Positions 29,436 through 38,131 of a DNA stretch of 64,000 nt are shown here, in pieces. This DNA comes from VFMC01 sp963791635. Its GTDB lineage: Bacteria; Actinomycetota; Acidimicrobiia; Acidimicrobiales; Ilumatobacteraceae. The notes beneath the pieces are model-generated. The model searched no databases. It saw nothing but the letters and a program-made list of their open reading frames with translations, and had not been told where the DNA came from. The stretch covers positions 1-64,000 of the forward strand of contig CAWBTC010000003.1 of assembly GCA_963791635.1 (NCBI GenBank). The letters run 5' to 3'. The position numbers and the translations under genes are program-made. Position 1 is the stretch's first letter. Each line of letters starts with the position of its first letter.

Positions 29436-30995
29436 ATGACGAACAAGGGCCCGAACCAGGTGCTGTTCCCGGATGGCGTGCTGGGTGTGCAGCCGGGAGC
29501 GTTGGTGCTGGTGACGGGGGCGAGCGGTTACGTCGGAGGCCGTTTGGTGGCGGTGCTGCTCGACCGCGGGTACCGAGTGCGGTGCCTGGTGCGCACGCCT
29601 GCCAAGGTCTTGTCCGCACCATGGCGTTCATCCGTCGAGATCGTGCAGGGCGACGTCGGCGGTGACCTCGGTGAGGCCATGGCAGGCGTGGATGCCGCGT
29701 TCTACTTGGTGCACTCGATCGGCTCGTCGGCCGAGTGGGCCGAGCACGACCGTGCCGTCGCTGAGAACTTCCGGCGCTCTGCCGAGGTTGCAGGAGTGCA
29801 ACGGATCATCTACCTGGGTGGTCTCGGCGACCATTCGTCGGGGGATCTGAGCGAGCACCTGGCGAGTCGCCAGGAGGTCGGGGCGGAGCTCGCCAAGGGT
29901 TCGGTGCCGGTGGTCGAGCTCCGAGCCGCGGTGGTCATCGGGTCAGGGTCGGCGAGCTTCGAGATGTTGCGCTACCTCGTGGAGGTCCTCCCGGCAATGG
30001 TCACTCCTCGGTGGGTCGACACGAAGTGCCAGCCGGTCGCCGTGCGCGACGTGCTGCACTTCCTCGTCGAGTCGCTGACCGCGGACGTCACCGGTCAGGT
30101 CCTCGACGTGGGTGGGCCCGAGGTGCTGACGTATCGCGCAATGATGGCTCAGTACGCCGAAGTCGCTGGTCTACGACGCCGGATCGTCGTGCCGGTGCCG
30201 CTCCTCACGCCCGGTCTGTCGTCTCGATGGATCGGTCTCGTCACCCCGATCCCACCGATGCTCGCCAGGCCGCTGATCGAGAGCCTCGTCAACGATGTGG
30301 TCGTGACGGGCGATGCTGCTGCCGACGCGATGCCAATCGAGCAACTCAGCTATCGCGAGGCGGTGACACTTGCACTGGGTCGTTCGATCAGCGGTGACGT
30401 GCCGACCAGTTGGGCGCACGCCGAGCTGGGCGGACGTCCACCGGCCGAGCCGCAGCCCACCGACCCGGCCTGGTCCGGCGGCACGGTCAACCTCGATCGG
30501 CGCGAGCTGCACGTCGCAGCATCACCGGCCGAGCTGTTCCGGGTGATCTGTTCGATCGGTGGCCGGCAGGGCTGGTACGCCGGCGACTGGTTGTGGAGCC
30601 TGCGTGGGCTGCTCGACTCGTTGATCGGTGGAGTCGGCATGCGTCGCGGACGCCTCCGTTCACACCATTTGTCCGTCGGTGATCCGCTCGACTTCTGGCG
30701 TGTCGAGTCCCTCGTCCCGGACAGCCTCCTCCGTCTGCGAGCCGAAATGCGCCTGCCGGGAGACGCCTGGTTGCAGTGGCAGATCGAACCCGACGGCGCC
30801 GGTGCGACCATCATGCAAACGGCACGGTTCCACCCCCGCGGTCTCCTCGGTCGCCTCTACTGGATCGCCGTCGCACCCTTCCATCGTTTCGTCTTCCCGG
30901 GCCTCCTCGCCGGCATCTGTGGCGACGCCGAGCGGCTCCACGCATTTGCCGACGCACGGCACCACGATGGGCCTGAACCATTCAACGGTCGGTAG
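29436..30995 (+). CDS. SDR/NAD(P)-binding protein with DUF2867 domain
   Basis: A 519-residue protein. Residues about 17-320 form an atypical extended SDR beginning VLVTGASGYVGGRLVAVLLD. A DUF2867-type START-like domain follows (about 340-500), with FRVICSIGGRQGWYAGDWLW. Actinobacterial members are often annotated as DUF2867-containing SDR enzymes of unknown function. ATG 29436 was chosen because the Rossmann motif lies at the family-typical distance. Close to the photolyase, which may indicate a light or stress context. Confidence 0.82.
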   Translation: MTNKGPNQVLFPDGVLGVQPGALVLVTGASGYVGGRLVAVLLDRGYRVRCLVRTPAKVLSAPWRSSVEIVQGDVGGDLGEAMAGVDAAFYLVHSIGSSAEWAEHDRAVAENFRRSAEVAGVQRIIYLGGLGDHSSGDLSEHLASRQEVGAELAKGSVPVVELRAAVVIGSGSASFEMLRYLVEVLPAMVTPRWVDTKCQPVAVRDVLHFLVESLTADVTGQVLDVGGPEVLTYRAMMAQYAEVAGLRRRIVVPVPLLTPGLSSRWIGLVTPIPPMLARPLIESLVNDVVVTGDAAADAMPIEQLSYREAVTLALGRSISGDVPTSWAHAELGGRPPAEPQPTDPAWSGGTVNLDRRELHVAASPAELFRVICSIGGRQGWYAGDWLWSLRGLLDSLIGGVGMRRGRLRSHHLSVGDPLDFWRVESLVPDSLLRLRAEMRLPGDAWLQWQIEPDGAGATIMQTARFHPRGLLGRLYWIAVAPFHRFVFPGLLAGICGDAERLHAFADARHHDGPEPFNGR

Positions 30996-31076
30996 ACGGC
31001 CCGAGCCACCGACAAGGCCCTCGGGGCACGTGCCCAGATTCCAGTACGGTGGTCTCGGGAGAGGTGGAGGTGAGCC

Positions 31077-31454
31077 ATGCCGATGCCGTTGTGGTGGGGC
31101 AAGATCAACAAACGGGTCTTCAACCCGCGGGCGGTGCGCAACGGGAAGTGGCAAGTGATTCGTCACGTCGGTCGCTCGTCGGGCCAGCCGCATCGCACGC
31201 CACTCGAAGCGCTCCCGGTCGACGACGGGTTCCTCTTCATGTTGGTCTATGGGTCCCGGTCGGATTGGGTGCAGAACGTGCTCGCTGCCGGGACCGCCAC
31301 GCTCGAGATCGACGGCGGCACCGTCGATCTGGTCGACCCCGAACTGATCACTGCGGATCAGGCGTTCGACCGGCTTCCCCCTGGAGCCAAGCGTCCACCG
31401 AAGCTGCTCAACATCACCGAGTTCCTCGCGATGCGCCGGACGGGCCAGCAGTAG
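31077..31454 (+). CDS. Deazaflavin (F420)-dependent nitroreductase-like protein (Ddn family)
   Basis: A 125-residue split-barrel protein. WQVIRHVGRSSGQPHRTPLE is the F420-binding signature of the Ddn family, followed by VYGSRSDWVQNVLAAGTATL. A GGAGAGGTGGAGG tract precedes the ATG. These proteins use F420H2 to reduce quinones or nitro compounds at the membrane. Not coupled to other genes. Confidence 0.88.
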   Translation: MPMPLWWGKINKRVFNPRAVRNGKWQVIRHVGRSSGQPHRTPLEALPVDDGFLFMLVYGSRSDWVQNVLAAGTATLEIDGGTVDLVDPELITADQAFDRLPPGAKRPPKLLNITEFLAMRRTGQQ

Positions 31455-31541
31455 CCGATCCCTCACTTCGACGGTGACGAGTCGAGCGACGCGCTCCTGC
31501 GGTCGCGGCCACGTCGGAGGCTGGCCAACGCCGAGTGCGGT

Positions 31542-33260
31542 TCAGGACTCGAAGCTGCGCGAGCGGTAGGTCTGGCGGCCGCCCATGACGGTGAGCAGCA
31601 CCTCGGTCTCGTCGATCTCGTCCACGTCGATCTCCAGCAGGTTCTGATCGACGATGACGAAGTCGGCCTGTTTGCCGACCTCGATCGAACCGGTCGTGTC
31701 GTCATGACCGAGGGCGTAGGCGGCATCGATGGTGACGAGCTCGATCGCGGTGGCGACGTCGTCGACCGCGTTGGTGCTGCGGGTGACCGCCCGCTCGATC
31801 GTGGCGAAGGGGGACAGCGGGTCGGCGTCCCAGTCGCTCGACAGCGAGACGTGAGCGCCGGCATCGAGGAGGGCCTCGACCGGGATCAGGTCGAACGCGC
31901 GGTCGCCGATGAACTCGGAGAGGTACTCGTGGTAGTCGGTCGACGTCGATTCGGGGCCGACCTGGAAGTCGGCCACGACACCGATGATCGGCGAAGCGGG
32001 CGATGTCGGCCGGGTCGACGAGGTAGGTGTGGGTGAGGCGATGACGACGTTCGGCGACCTCGGCGGGATCTGCATCGATGGCCTCGATGGCGTCGAGTGC
32101 CGTTCGGGTCGCTGCATCGCCGATGACGTGGAAGTGGAGCTTGTAGCCGATCTGGTGAAGTTCCGACACGTAGGTCTGCAGCTGGTCGGGCCGGAAGTAG
32201 AACAAGCCGCTGGGGTAGTTCTCGTCCGGTGCCGTGTCGTAGGGCTCGAGCAGCGCAGCCGTACCGAGGTCGAGGATGCCGTCGATGTAGATCTTGACGG
32301 TGTCGTAGCGGAGCAACCCGTCCGGATCATCGTTGAACCGCCGTTCGAGCTCGGGCAACTGGGTCTCGACATCGAGGCTCGGATACAGATAGAGGGCGTT
32401 CGACGCCCGGACGATGAGGGTGTCCTCCGCGACGGCTCGCTCGAATGCGGCCGGATGGTTCTGCTGCCAGTATCCACCGGCGTCGCTGATGGAGGTGATC
32501 CCGTTCACGGCGAGTTCGTCGAGCGCTGCCAAGAGCCCTTCGTACACAGCGTCGTCGTCGACCGCTCCGGCGTTTCGGACGAGTTGCTGCGCGTCTTCGA
32601 GCAACAAGCCCGTCAACCGACCCGTCGCCGGATCGCGATGGAGCACCCCGCCTTGTGGGTCGGGGTCGTCGGCTGCGATCCCGGCGGCCTCGAGGCCCAA
32701 CGTGTTCGTCCACACGGCATGCCCGAGGTCGTCGAGCACCAACGCAGGCCTGTCCGGAACCGCCGCGGTCGAGCACGTCGATCGGCAGTTCGTCGGCGTC
32801 ACGGAGGTCGAACAGCGATGCGCCGGCGGCGCGCACCCAGTCGGAGTCGGGTTGCTCGTCGGCGCAGTCTGCGAGCCACTGTCTCGTACTCGGCCAATGA
32901 CAGTCCCGGATCGAGCAGGCACAGGCCGTTGTTGATCCCGGCTTCGGGAACGTGAACGTGCACGTCCTGGAAACCGGGCAGCACCATGTTGCCGGCCGCA
33001 TCGATCACGGTCGGATCGTCTCCCGCCGCTGCCATCACCTCTGCTTCGGTTCCGACTGCGATGATCACGCCGCGAGCGTCGTAGGCGAACGAGGATGCGA
33101 CCGGTTGGATCGGGTTCACGGTGTAGACAGCGGCATCGACAACCACGACGATGCCGTCTGTGGTCGGCACCGAAGGCGAGCTCGCCGCGCAGCCTGCGGC
33201 GATCAGGCAGGCAGTCGCCATCAGCGACATCGAACTGGGCGACATCGAACTGGGAGACAT
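31542..33260 (-). pseudogene. Secreted amidohydrolase (YtcJ-like, amidohydrolase family 3), frameshifted
   Basis: Pieces in three frames assemble into about 570 residues. A signal peptide with lipobox IAAGC leads into GNMVLPGFQDVHVHVPEAGI (metal His motif), then DLGHAVWTNTLGLEAAGI, KIYIDGILDLGTAALLEPYD, LHFHVIGDAATRTALDAI and LSSDWDADPLSPF at the end. Frame changes fall near 32880, 32770 and 31990. Order and content are complete, so indel errors are possible. Four ATG codons precede the signal peptide (33260, 33245, 33230, 33221), three of them in 15-bp repeats; GGAG ahead of 33260 favours that one. It diverges from agmatine deiminase across a palindrome. Confidence 0.7.
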
Positions 33261-33270
33261 CGAACTGCTC
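33226..33270. repeat. Three tandem 15-bp repeats over the amidohydrolase start
   Basis: GACATCGAACTGGGC is repeated three times (33226, 33241, 33256) with changes in the last three bases. On the minus strand each copy supplies an in-frame ATG, so the repeat duplicates the start codon and MSPSS-type residues. Confidence 0.9.
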
Positions 33271-33299
33271 CGAAGGGTTGGTGGCGAGGTGTCGAAGCA

Positions 33300-33328
33300 T
33301 TGACTGAATATTCAGTCATCTCTACGAT
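33300..33328 (+). promoter_or_regulatory. Promoter with perfect 18-bp palindromic operator
   Basis: TGACTGAATATTCAGTCA (33301-33318) is a perfect palindrome. TTGACT (33300-33305) and TACGAT (33323-33328) form a -35/-10 pair with a 17-bp spacer, so the operator fills the core promoter. The agmatine deiminase ATG at 33335 is 6 bp after the -10 (probably leaderless). The co-transcribed TetR protein is the likely ligand. Confidence 0.8.
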
Positions 33329-33334
33329 AGTCGA

Positions 33335-34372
33335 ATGACCGAGCGCTCGACGCCGACTCCGGCTGCTGCCGGGTACAAGATGCCAGCAGAGTGGGAGCCG
33401 CACGCTGGGTGCTTGATGGCCTGGCCGTCACGAGCCGAGCTCTGGGGAGACGAGCTCACGAACGCAACGCGCGACTACGCCGTCGTCGCGTCGGCGATCG
33501 CCGCGTTCGAGCCGGTCGTGATGGTGTGCAATCCGGGGTACGCCGGAGAGGTCGAGCGAATGTGCGGTGACGGTGTCACGCCGATCGAGATGCCGATCAA
33601 CGACTCGTGGTGTCGCGACAGTGGCCCGGCCTTCGTCCGCAACGACGACGGCGAGATCGCCGTCGTCGGTTTCGGGTTCAATGCGTGGGGCAACCGCTGG
33701 CATCCTCACGACGACGATGCGCGGTTGTCGCGGCGGCTCGCCGAGTGGCTCGATCTGCCGTTCTTCAAGGCTCCGTTCGTGCTGGAAGGTGGCTCCTTCT
33801 TCGTCGACGGCGCTGGCACCGTGATCACGACCGAGCAGTGCTTGCTCAACCCGAACCGCAACCCTGAGATGAGTCGTGAGCAACTCGAGCAGGGCCTTTG
33901 CGACTACCTGGGGGCGACCACGGTGATCTGGCTTCCGTTCGGCCACAGCCTCGACACCGGCCCGGCGGGCACCGACGGCCATGTCGACGGCGTCTTGCAG
34001 TACGTGTCTGCCGGCCGCGTTCTGCTCGAAGCGGTGACCGATCGCAGTTCGCCAGAGTTCGCTCGCGGGCGGGCGAACCTCGAGGTGCTCCGCGCCGCCC
34101 GTGATGCAGCGGGGCGAGCGTTCGACATCGCCACACTCGATCCAGGCTCGACCGCCACCGTTTCGTATGCGAACCACTATCTGGCGAACGGCGCCGTGAT
34201 CGTGCCGGTCGGCGGCGACGCCGCGGATGGGCCGGCGTTGGAGGATCTCCGAGCGTTGCACCCGGACCGCGAGGTCATCGGAGTCCCTGGAGCGACGATC
34301 GCGTTCGGTGGTGGCGGGCCGCACTGCATCACCCAGCAGGTCCCGATCGGCGTCACTCTTCCAGGCGCATGA
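33335..34372 (+). CDS. aguA: Agmatine deiminase (peptidyl-arginine deiminase family)
   Basis: A 345-residue guanidine-modifying enzyme. Catalytic features: PINDSWCRDSGPAF (Asp and Trp-Cys-Arg-Asp), TDGHVDGVLQ (His-x-Asp) and the nucleophilic Cys in GGGGPHCITQQ near the C-terminus. It converts agmatine to N-carbamoylputrescine plus ammonia in polyamine metabolism. The ATG overlaps the predicted transcription start. It is coupled to TetR by a 4-bp overlap. Confidence 0.93.
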   Translation: MTERSTPTPAAAGYKMPAEWEPHAGCLMAWPSRAELWGDELTNATRDYAVVASAIAAFEPVVMVCNPGYAGEVERMCGDGVTPIEMPINDSWCRDSGPAFVRNDDGEIAVVGFGFNAWGNRWHPHDDDARLSRRLAEWLDLPFFKAPFVLEGGSFFVDGAGTVITTEQCLLNPNRNPEMSREQLEQGLCDYLGATTVIWLPFGHSLDTGPAGTDGHVDGVLQYVSAGRVLLEAVTDRSSPEFARGRANLEVLRAARDAAGRAFDIATLDPGSTATVSYANHYLANGAVIVPVGGDAADGPALEDLRALHPDREVIGVPGATIAFGGGGPHCITQQVPIGVTLPGA

Positions 34373-34941
34373 GCGACCGACGAACGGCACTGCTCGTCGC
34401 GGCGATCGAGGAGATCGCCCGCAAAGGAACTCGCGGGCTCCGCGTCGAGGAAGTCGCCAAACGAGCCGGTGTGTCTCCCGCGTTGATCTACCACCACTTC
34501 GGCGACCGCTCGACCCTGCTTCAATCCGCCCTCGAGCACATCGGCGAGCAAGCCGACGCGTACACCGAGCATGCCGAGGGCACTGGCCGCGAGAACCTGC
34601 TGGCACTCCTGATCGACGAGATCCAGGACAACGAGTCGGTGCGGACCAACTCTGCGGCGTGGGGAGAGCTCCGTGATACGGCCATCTTCGATCACGCCCT
34701 TCGACCGACGCTCATCGCCCTGACGCAGCGCTGGATCGACGACATCGCCGAACTCGTCCGCACCGGCCATGACGATGGCTCGATTCCGACCCCTCTCGAC
34801 GCCGACGACACGGGTGTACGCCTGTCAGCTCTCGTCGAGGGAATCAGCGCACGCTGGCTCAACGGCATCCTCACGACGGCGCAAGCGAGGGACCACCTCG
34901 CCGCAGCAGCCGCGGCGATCCTTGGACCGATCGACCACTGA
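34369..34941 (+). CDS. TetR-family transcriptional regulator (local, aguA-linked)
   Basis: A 190-residue TetR protein. The DNA-binding helix-turn-helix is in VEEVAKRAGVSPALIYHHFG (about residues 25-45). The ligand-binding domain is all-helical. Its ATG overlaps the aguA stop, so it is co-expressed and probably represses the 33.3-kb palindrome promoter in response to agmatine or a related amine; the ligand is an inference. Confidence 0.9.
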   Translation: MSDRRTALLVAAIEEIARKGTRGLRVEEVAKRAGVSPALIYHHFGDRSTLLQSALEHIGEQADAYTEHAEGTGRENLLALLIDEIQDNESVRTNSAAWGELRDTAIFDHALRPTLIALTQRWIDDIAELVRTGHDDGSIPTPLDADDTGVRLSALVEGISARWLNGILTTAQARDHLAAAAAAILGPIDH

Positions 34942-35037
34942 CAGCGCCACCTCGCACACCACCCCGAACGCCACCTCGCGCGTCGATCCCGAGACCGATC
35001 CGCCCCAACGACGGTGGCACTGGCAGACTCGCTCGGC

Positions 35038-35923
35038 ATGAGCACACGTCTGACGGGTACCGGCATCTGGAGCGGCATGTTGCGTTACGGCGAGCCAGGA
35101 CCGGTCGCAGCGGCGGCGGCGGAGCTGGACTCGTTGGGATACTCCGCGTTGTGGGTCCCCGACGTCGGAGGCGATCTGTTCGGCTCGCTCGCCACGCTGC
35201 TCGGCGCAACGACGACGACCACCATCGCAACGGGCATCCTCAACGTCTGGATGCACACGCCTGAGGAGGCCGCAGCCCAGCATGCGCGACTCACCGCCGA
35301 GCACGGGCCGCGCTATCTGTGTGGCGTCGGCATCAGTCATCGCCCGTTCATCGACCACGTGAACGAACCTGGGACCTACCAGAAGCCCGTCGAAACGATG
35401 GCGAACTACCTCGACGGTCTCGATGCGGCGGCCACGCCGCTCGCGGTCGACGATCGTGTGATCGCCGCACTCGGTCCGAGGATGCTCGAACTTGCCCGCA
35501 CCCGCACCGCAGGCACGCACCCGTACCTGGTCACTCCCGAGCTCACCGCCAAGGCGCGTCGCAGGCATCGGACCGGGTGGGCTGGTCGCGAGCGAGCAGG
35601 GCGTCGTCCTCGAGACCGACCCGACCAAGGCACGCGAGATCGCCCGAATGCACCTGGCGTCGTACCTCAGGCTCCCGAACTACTCGAACAACTGGAAGCG
35701 CCAGGGCTTCACCGACGACGACATCGCCGACGGCGGCAGTGATCGTCTCGTCGATGCCCTCGTGGTGTGGGGTGACGAAGCCACGGTCGCGGCCCGGGTC
35801 CAGGCGCACCGCGATGCCGGCGCCGATCACGTCTGCATCCAGGTGCTCACCAGCGACCCGCAAGCGTTGCCGGTCGACGAGTGGCGTGCGTTGGCGCCGG
35901 CACTGATCACGCCCGCTGGCTAG
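35038..35923 (+). pseudogene. LLM-class F420-dependent oxidoreductase (one frameshift)
   Basis: The first 175 or so residues, starting MSTRLTGTGIWSGML and containing GYSALWVPDVGGDLFGSLA and LCGVGISHRPFI, give the luciferase-like barrel start. Near 35560 the frame changes and continues as GIGPGGLVASEQGVVLETDP to PALITPAG, the normal C-terminus. Total about 295 residues, the usual family length. One indel separates an intact reading. The family binds F420 or FMN; substrate unknown. Confidence 0.7.
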
Positions 35924-36000
35924 GAATGTCGAGGCCAGGTCGAGGCCGGTCTGGGAAGATCTCGGCCAGGTCTGGGCGTTGTCGGCCATAGCCTCGTGGT

Positions 36001-36372
36001 GTGCTGCCGCTCCTCCGCCTCGGTCTGTGCGGGGTGATGCTCGCGAGCGCCACATCGTGTGCCTCCGGCGACGAGGTCCTGGTGGAGTTCCACGACGACG
36101 AGGTGCGAGTGGTCTTGGACGCCACCGGGATCTTTGCGACGTCGGCCGAACGGGATGAGGCCGTGGAGACGTTCCGCGCCATTTGCGTTGGCACGTCTGC
36201 CAACTCCGTCAACGAGTTCTCCGTGTACGACATGCTCACCAACACCTCCGACTACCCGGCGAACTTCGTCGAGACCGCTGAAGTCGGCTGCCCGGAGAAG
36301 TTTGCGACGGCACGTGAGAAGATCGAGGCCGGCGATTGCTTCGGTGGCGTCGTCTCCGACTGCGACGACTGA
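36001..36372 (+). CDS. Small secreted lipoprotein, unknown function
   Basis: A 123-residue protein with a hydrophobic start (LRLGLCGVMLASATSC), a lipobox-like SATSC, and a soluble part with four further cysteines (ICVG, VGCPEK, GDCFG, SDCDD) that could form two disulfides. TAGCCT (35989-35994) stands 6 bp before the GTG at 36001, so a leaderless transcript is plausible. The end of the gene runs into three copies of GACGACTGA. Family not recognised. Confidence 0.65.
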   Translation: MLPLLRLGLCGVMLASATSCASGDEVLVEFHDDEVRVVLDATGIFATSAERDEAVETFRAICVGTSANSVNEFSVYDMLTNTSDYPANFVETAEVGCPEKFATAREKIEAGDCFGGVVSDCDD

Positions 36373-36479
36373 GACGACTGAGACGACTGACACATCGCAG
36401 CGACGGACCCCGATGGAGGTGCCGGCGGGAAGGCGCGCTGGCTCGATCGATTCGTGGCTCCCAGGGCTACGGTCGTCGC

Positions 36480-37316
36480 GTGATCACTGACCTGACCCGA
36501 CAGTTCGCTGTCGACGACGTCTCGCTCGCTTGGGATCGATGGGGGGCGAACGACGGCACCCCGTTGTTCCTCTGCCACGGCTTCTCCGGTTCGTCGCACG
36601 ATTTCGCGCTGCACGTCGAACCACTCGCGGCGTCACGCGGCATCGTCGCGGTCGATCACCGCGGTCACGGCCGGTCGCAGAAACTGGGGTCGACCGAGGG
36701 GTACTCGATCGACCGATTGGCCTCCGACCTCATCGCCCTCCTCGATGCCGAGGTCGGCCGACCCGTGGATCTGCTCGGGCACTCGATGGGTGGTGCGATC
36801 AGCTTGCGCATCGTGCTCGCGCGGCCCGATCTCGTGCGGTCACTGATCCTGATGGACACGAGCGGATGGTCGTTCGTACCACCCGACGCCGGGATGGCCG
36901 CGATGATGAAGGCGTTCATCGAGGGCTACGACCCCGCCGGTGGTCTGCCGGACCTGACGGCATGGTCAGGCCCGGAGGAGCCGTTGATCGCTGCCGCCAC
37001 GCCTGCCGAGTGGCGGTCGATGAAGGACGCGATGGCGGCGGCCTTCGACCCGTACGCGCTGAAAGCGCTCGGGCTCGAGTTGTTCGCACCAGACAACACC
37101 TCGGTGCGCGGCCGGCTCGGTGAGATCGCCTGCCCCGTCACGGTCATCGTCGGCGAGCAGGACCAACCCTTCGTGGGCCAGGCGCCCGAACTGGCCGCCG
37201 AGGTCGCCGATGGCGCACTCGCCGTGATCGGTGACGCCTACCACTCGCCCCAGCTCACCCACCCGGCCGAGTGGTCCGCAGCCGTCGAAGCCCACCTCGC
37301 CCGCGCTGAGCGCTGA
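36480..37316 (+). CDS. Alpha/beta hydrolase
   Basis: A 278-residue hydrolase. Features: oxyanion-hole LCHGFSGSSHDFALH, VDHRGHGRS, nucleophile elbow LLGHSMGGAISLR (Ser about residue 104), acid in VIVGEQDQPF and His in DAYHSPQLTHP. The GTG start at 36480 follows TACGGT (36468-36473) by 6 bp, again leaderless-like. Substrate unknown; the family covers esterases, epoxide hydrolases and C-C hydrolases. Confidence 0.9.
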   Translation: MITDLTRQFAVDDVSLAWDRWGANDGTPLFLCHGFSGSSHDFALHVEPLAASRGIVAVDHRGHGRSQKLGSTEGYSIDRLASDLIALLDAEVGRPVDLLGHSMGGAISLRIVLARPDLVRSLILMDTSGWSFVPPDAGMAAMMKAFIEGYDPAGGLPDLTAWSGPEEPLIAAATPAEWRSMKDAMAAAFDPYALKALGLELFAPDNTSVRGRLGEIACPVTVIVGEQDQPFVGQAPELAAEVADGALAVIGDAYHSPQLTHPAEWSAAVEAHLARAER

Positions 37317-37390
37317 TCACCATGGAGCGGATCGTGACGCCCATTGCCGGGCGCGTCCGCGGATCGTCCAACGTCGACTTCCCGCCTCAG

Positions 37391-38011
37391 TCACTGCAGT
37401 GAGTGCAGCGGCTCATCGAACGGGGTTCCGAACATCCGTCCGAACAGCTCGGCCGTGATTCCGCGACCGTCGACGCCGAGCTCTCCTGCCGCCACCATCG
37501 CGGCTCGCACCACGCCGATCGCCGCGTTCGCGATCGCATTGGCTCGCACCACGGCCTCCGGTTCTCGGCCCCAATGGAGCATCAGGTACTCACTGATCGC
37601 GTGCTCGTAGTCGCGATCGCTACGGGCGTCTTCGTCCCGTAGTTCCGGGCACCTGCTCAGCAGGGTGTACCGGATGAGGCGTGTCGGCGTCGTCGCGTCG
37701 AGCCCCTCGAGCATCGCGTCTCGGAGGTGCAGCACCGGATTTGCTCGGGGAGCTCCCTGCATCAAGCGCTGGACGAACGCGTCGATGCGTTCACCGTGAT
37801 CGGGGAATGCAGCGGCTGCCTTGGTCGGGAAGTGAAGGAAGAAGGTTCGCGTGCTGACTCCAGCCGCGCTCGCGATCTCCTCCACGGTGGTCTGGTCGAA
37901 GCCGTGTTGGGAGAACAAGCGGATTGCATGATCGGCCAGGCTGCGACGTGTCTCGAGACGCTGCAATTCACGCGGCCCGACCGGCCGTTCGTCGTTCATC
38001 GTCTGTGCCAT
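37391..38011 (-). CDS. TetR-family transcriptional regulator
   Basis: A 206-residue TetR protein. The helix-turn-helix is TVEEIASAAGVSTRTFFLHF (about residues 40-60). The start at ATG 38011 (MAQTMNDERP) is preceded by GAGGGGG. It is divergent from the transporter operon at 38.1 kb, and CAGT-C-ACTG in that operon's promoter is a candidate operator, so it probably controls it. Confidence 0.9.
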   Translation of the reverse strand: MAQTMNDERPVGPRELQRLETRRSLADHAIRLFSQHGFDQTTVEEIASAAGVSTRTFFLHFPTKAAAAFPDHGERIDAFVQRLMQGAPRANPVLHLRDAMLEGLDATTPTRLIRYTLLSRCPELRDEDARSDRDYEHAISEYLMLHWGREPEAVVRANAIANAAIGVVRAAMVAAGELGVDGRGITAELFGRMFGTPFDEPLHSLQ

Positions 38012-38055
38012 CGTCCCCCTCTGGACCGGCTCGTCGCCGGCCGCTTGACCAACTC

Positions 38056-38095
38056 TTGACGTTCGCGGCACCCCGGGAGAATACTGCAGTCACTG
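38056..38095 (+). promoter_or_regulatory. Promoter and short palindrome ahead of the oligopeptide-type transporter operon
   Basis: TTGACG (38056-38061), 18 bp, AATACT (38080-38085) form a plausible promoter. The palindrome CAGTCACTG (38087-38095) covers the expected transcription start and lies between the divergent TetR gene and the operon. Confidence 0.55.
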
Positions 38096-38131
38096 TACCA
38101 GCCGAGTGGTAGGTGCTGATTGGGGAGCGAG

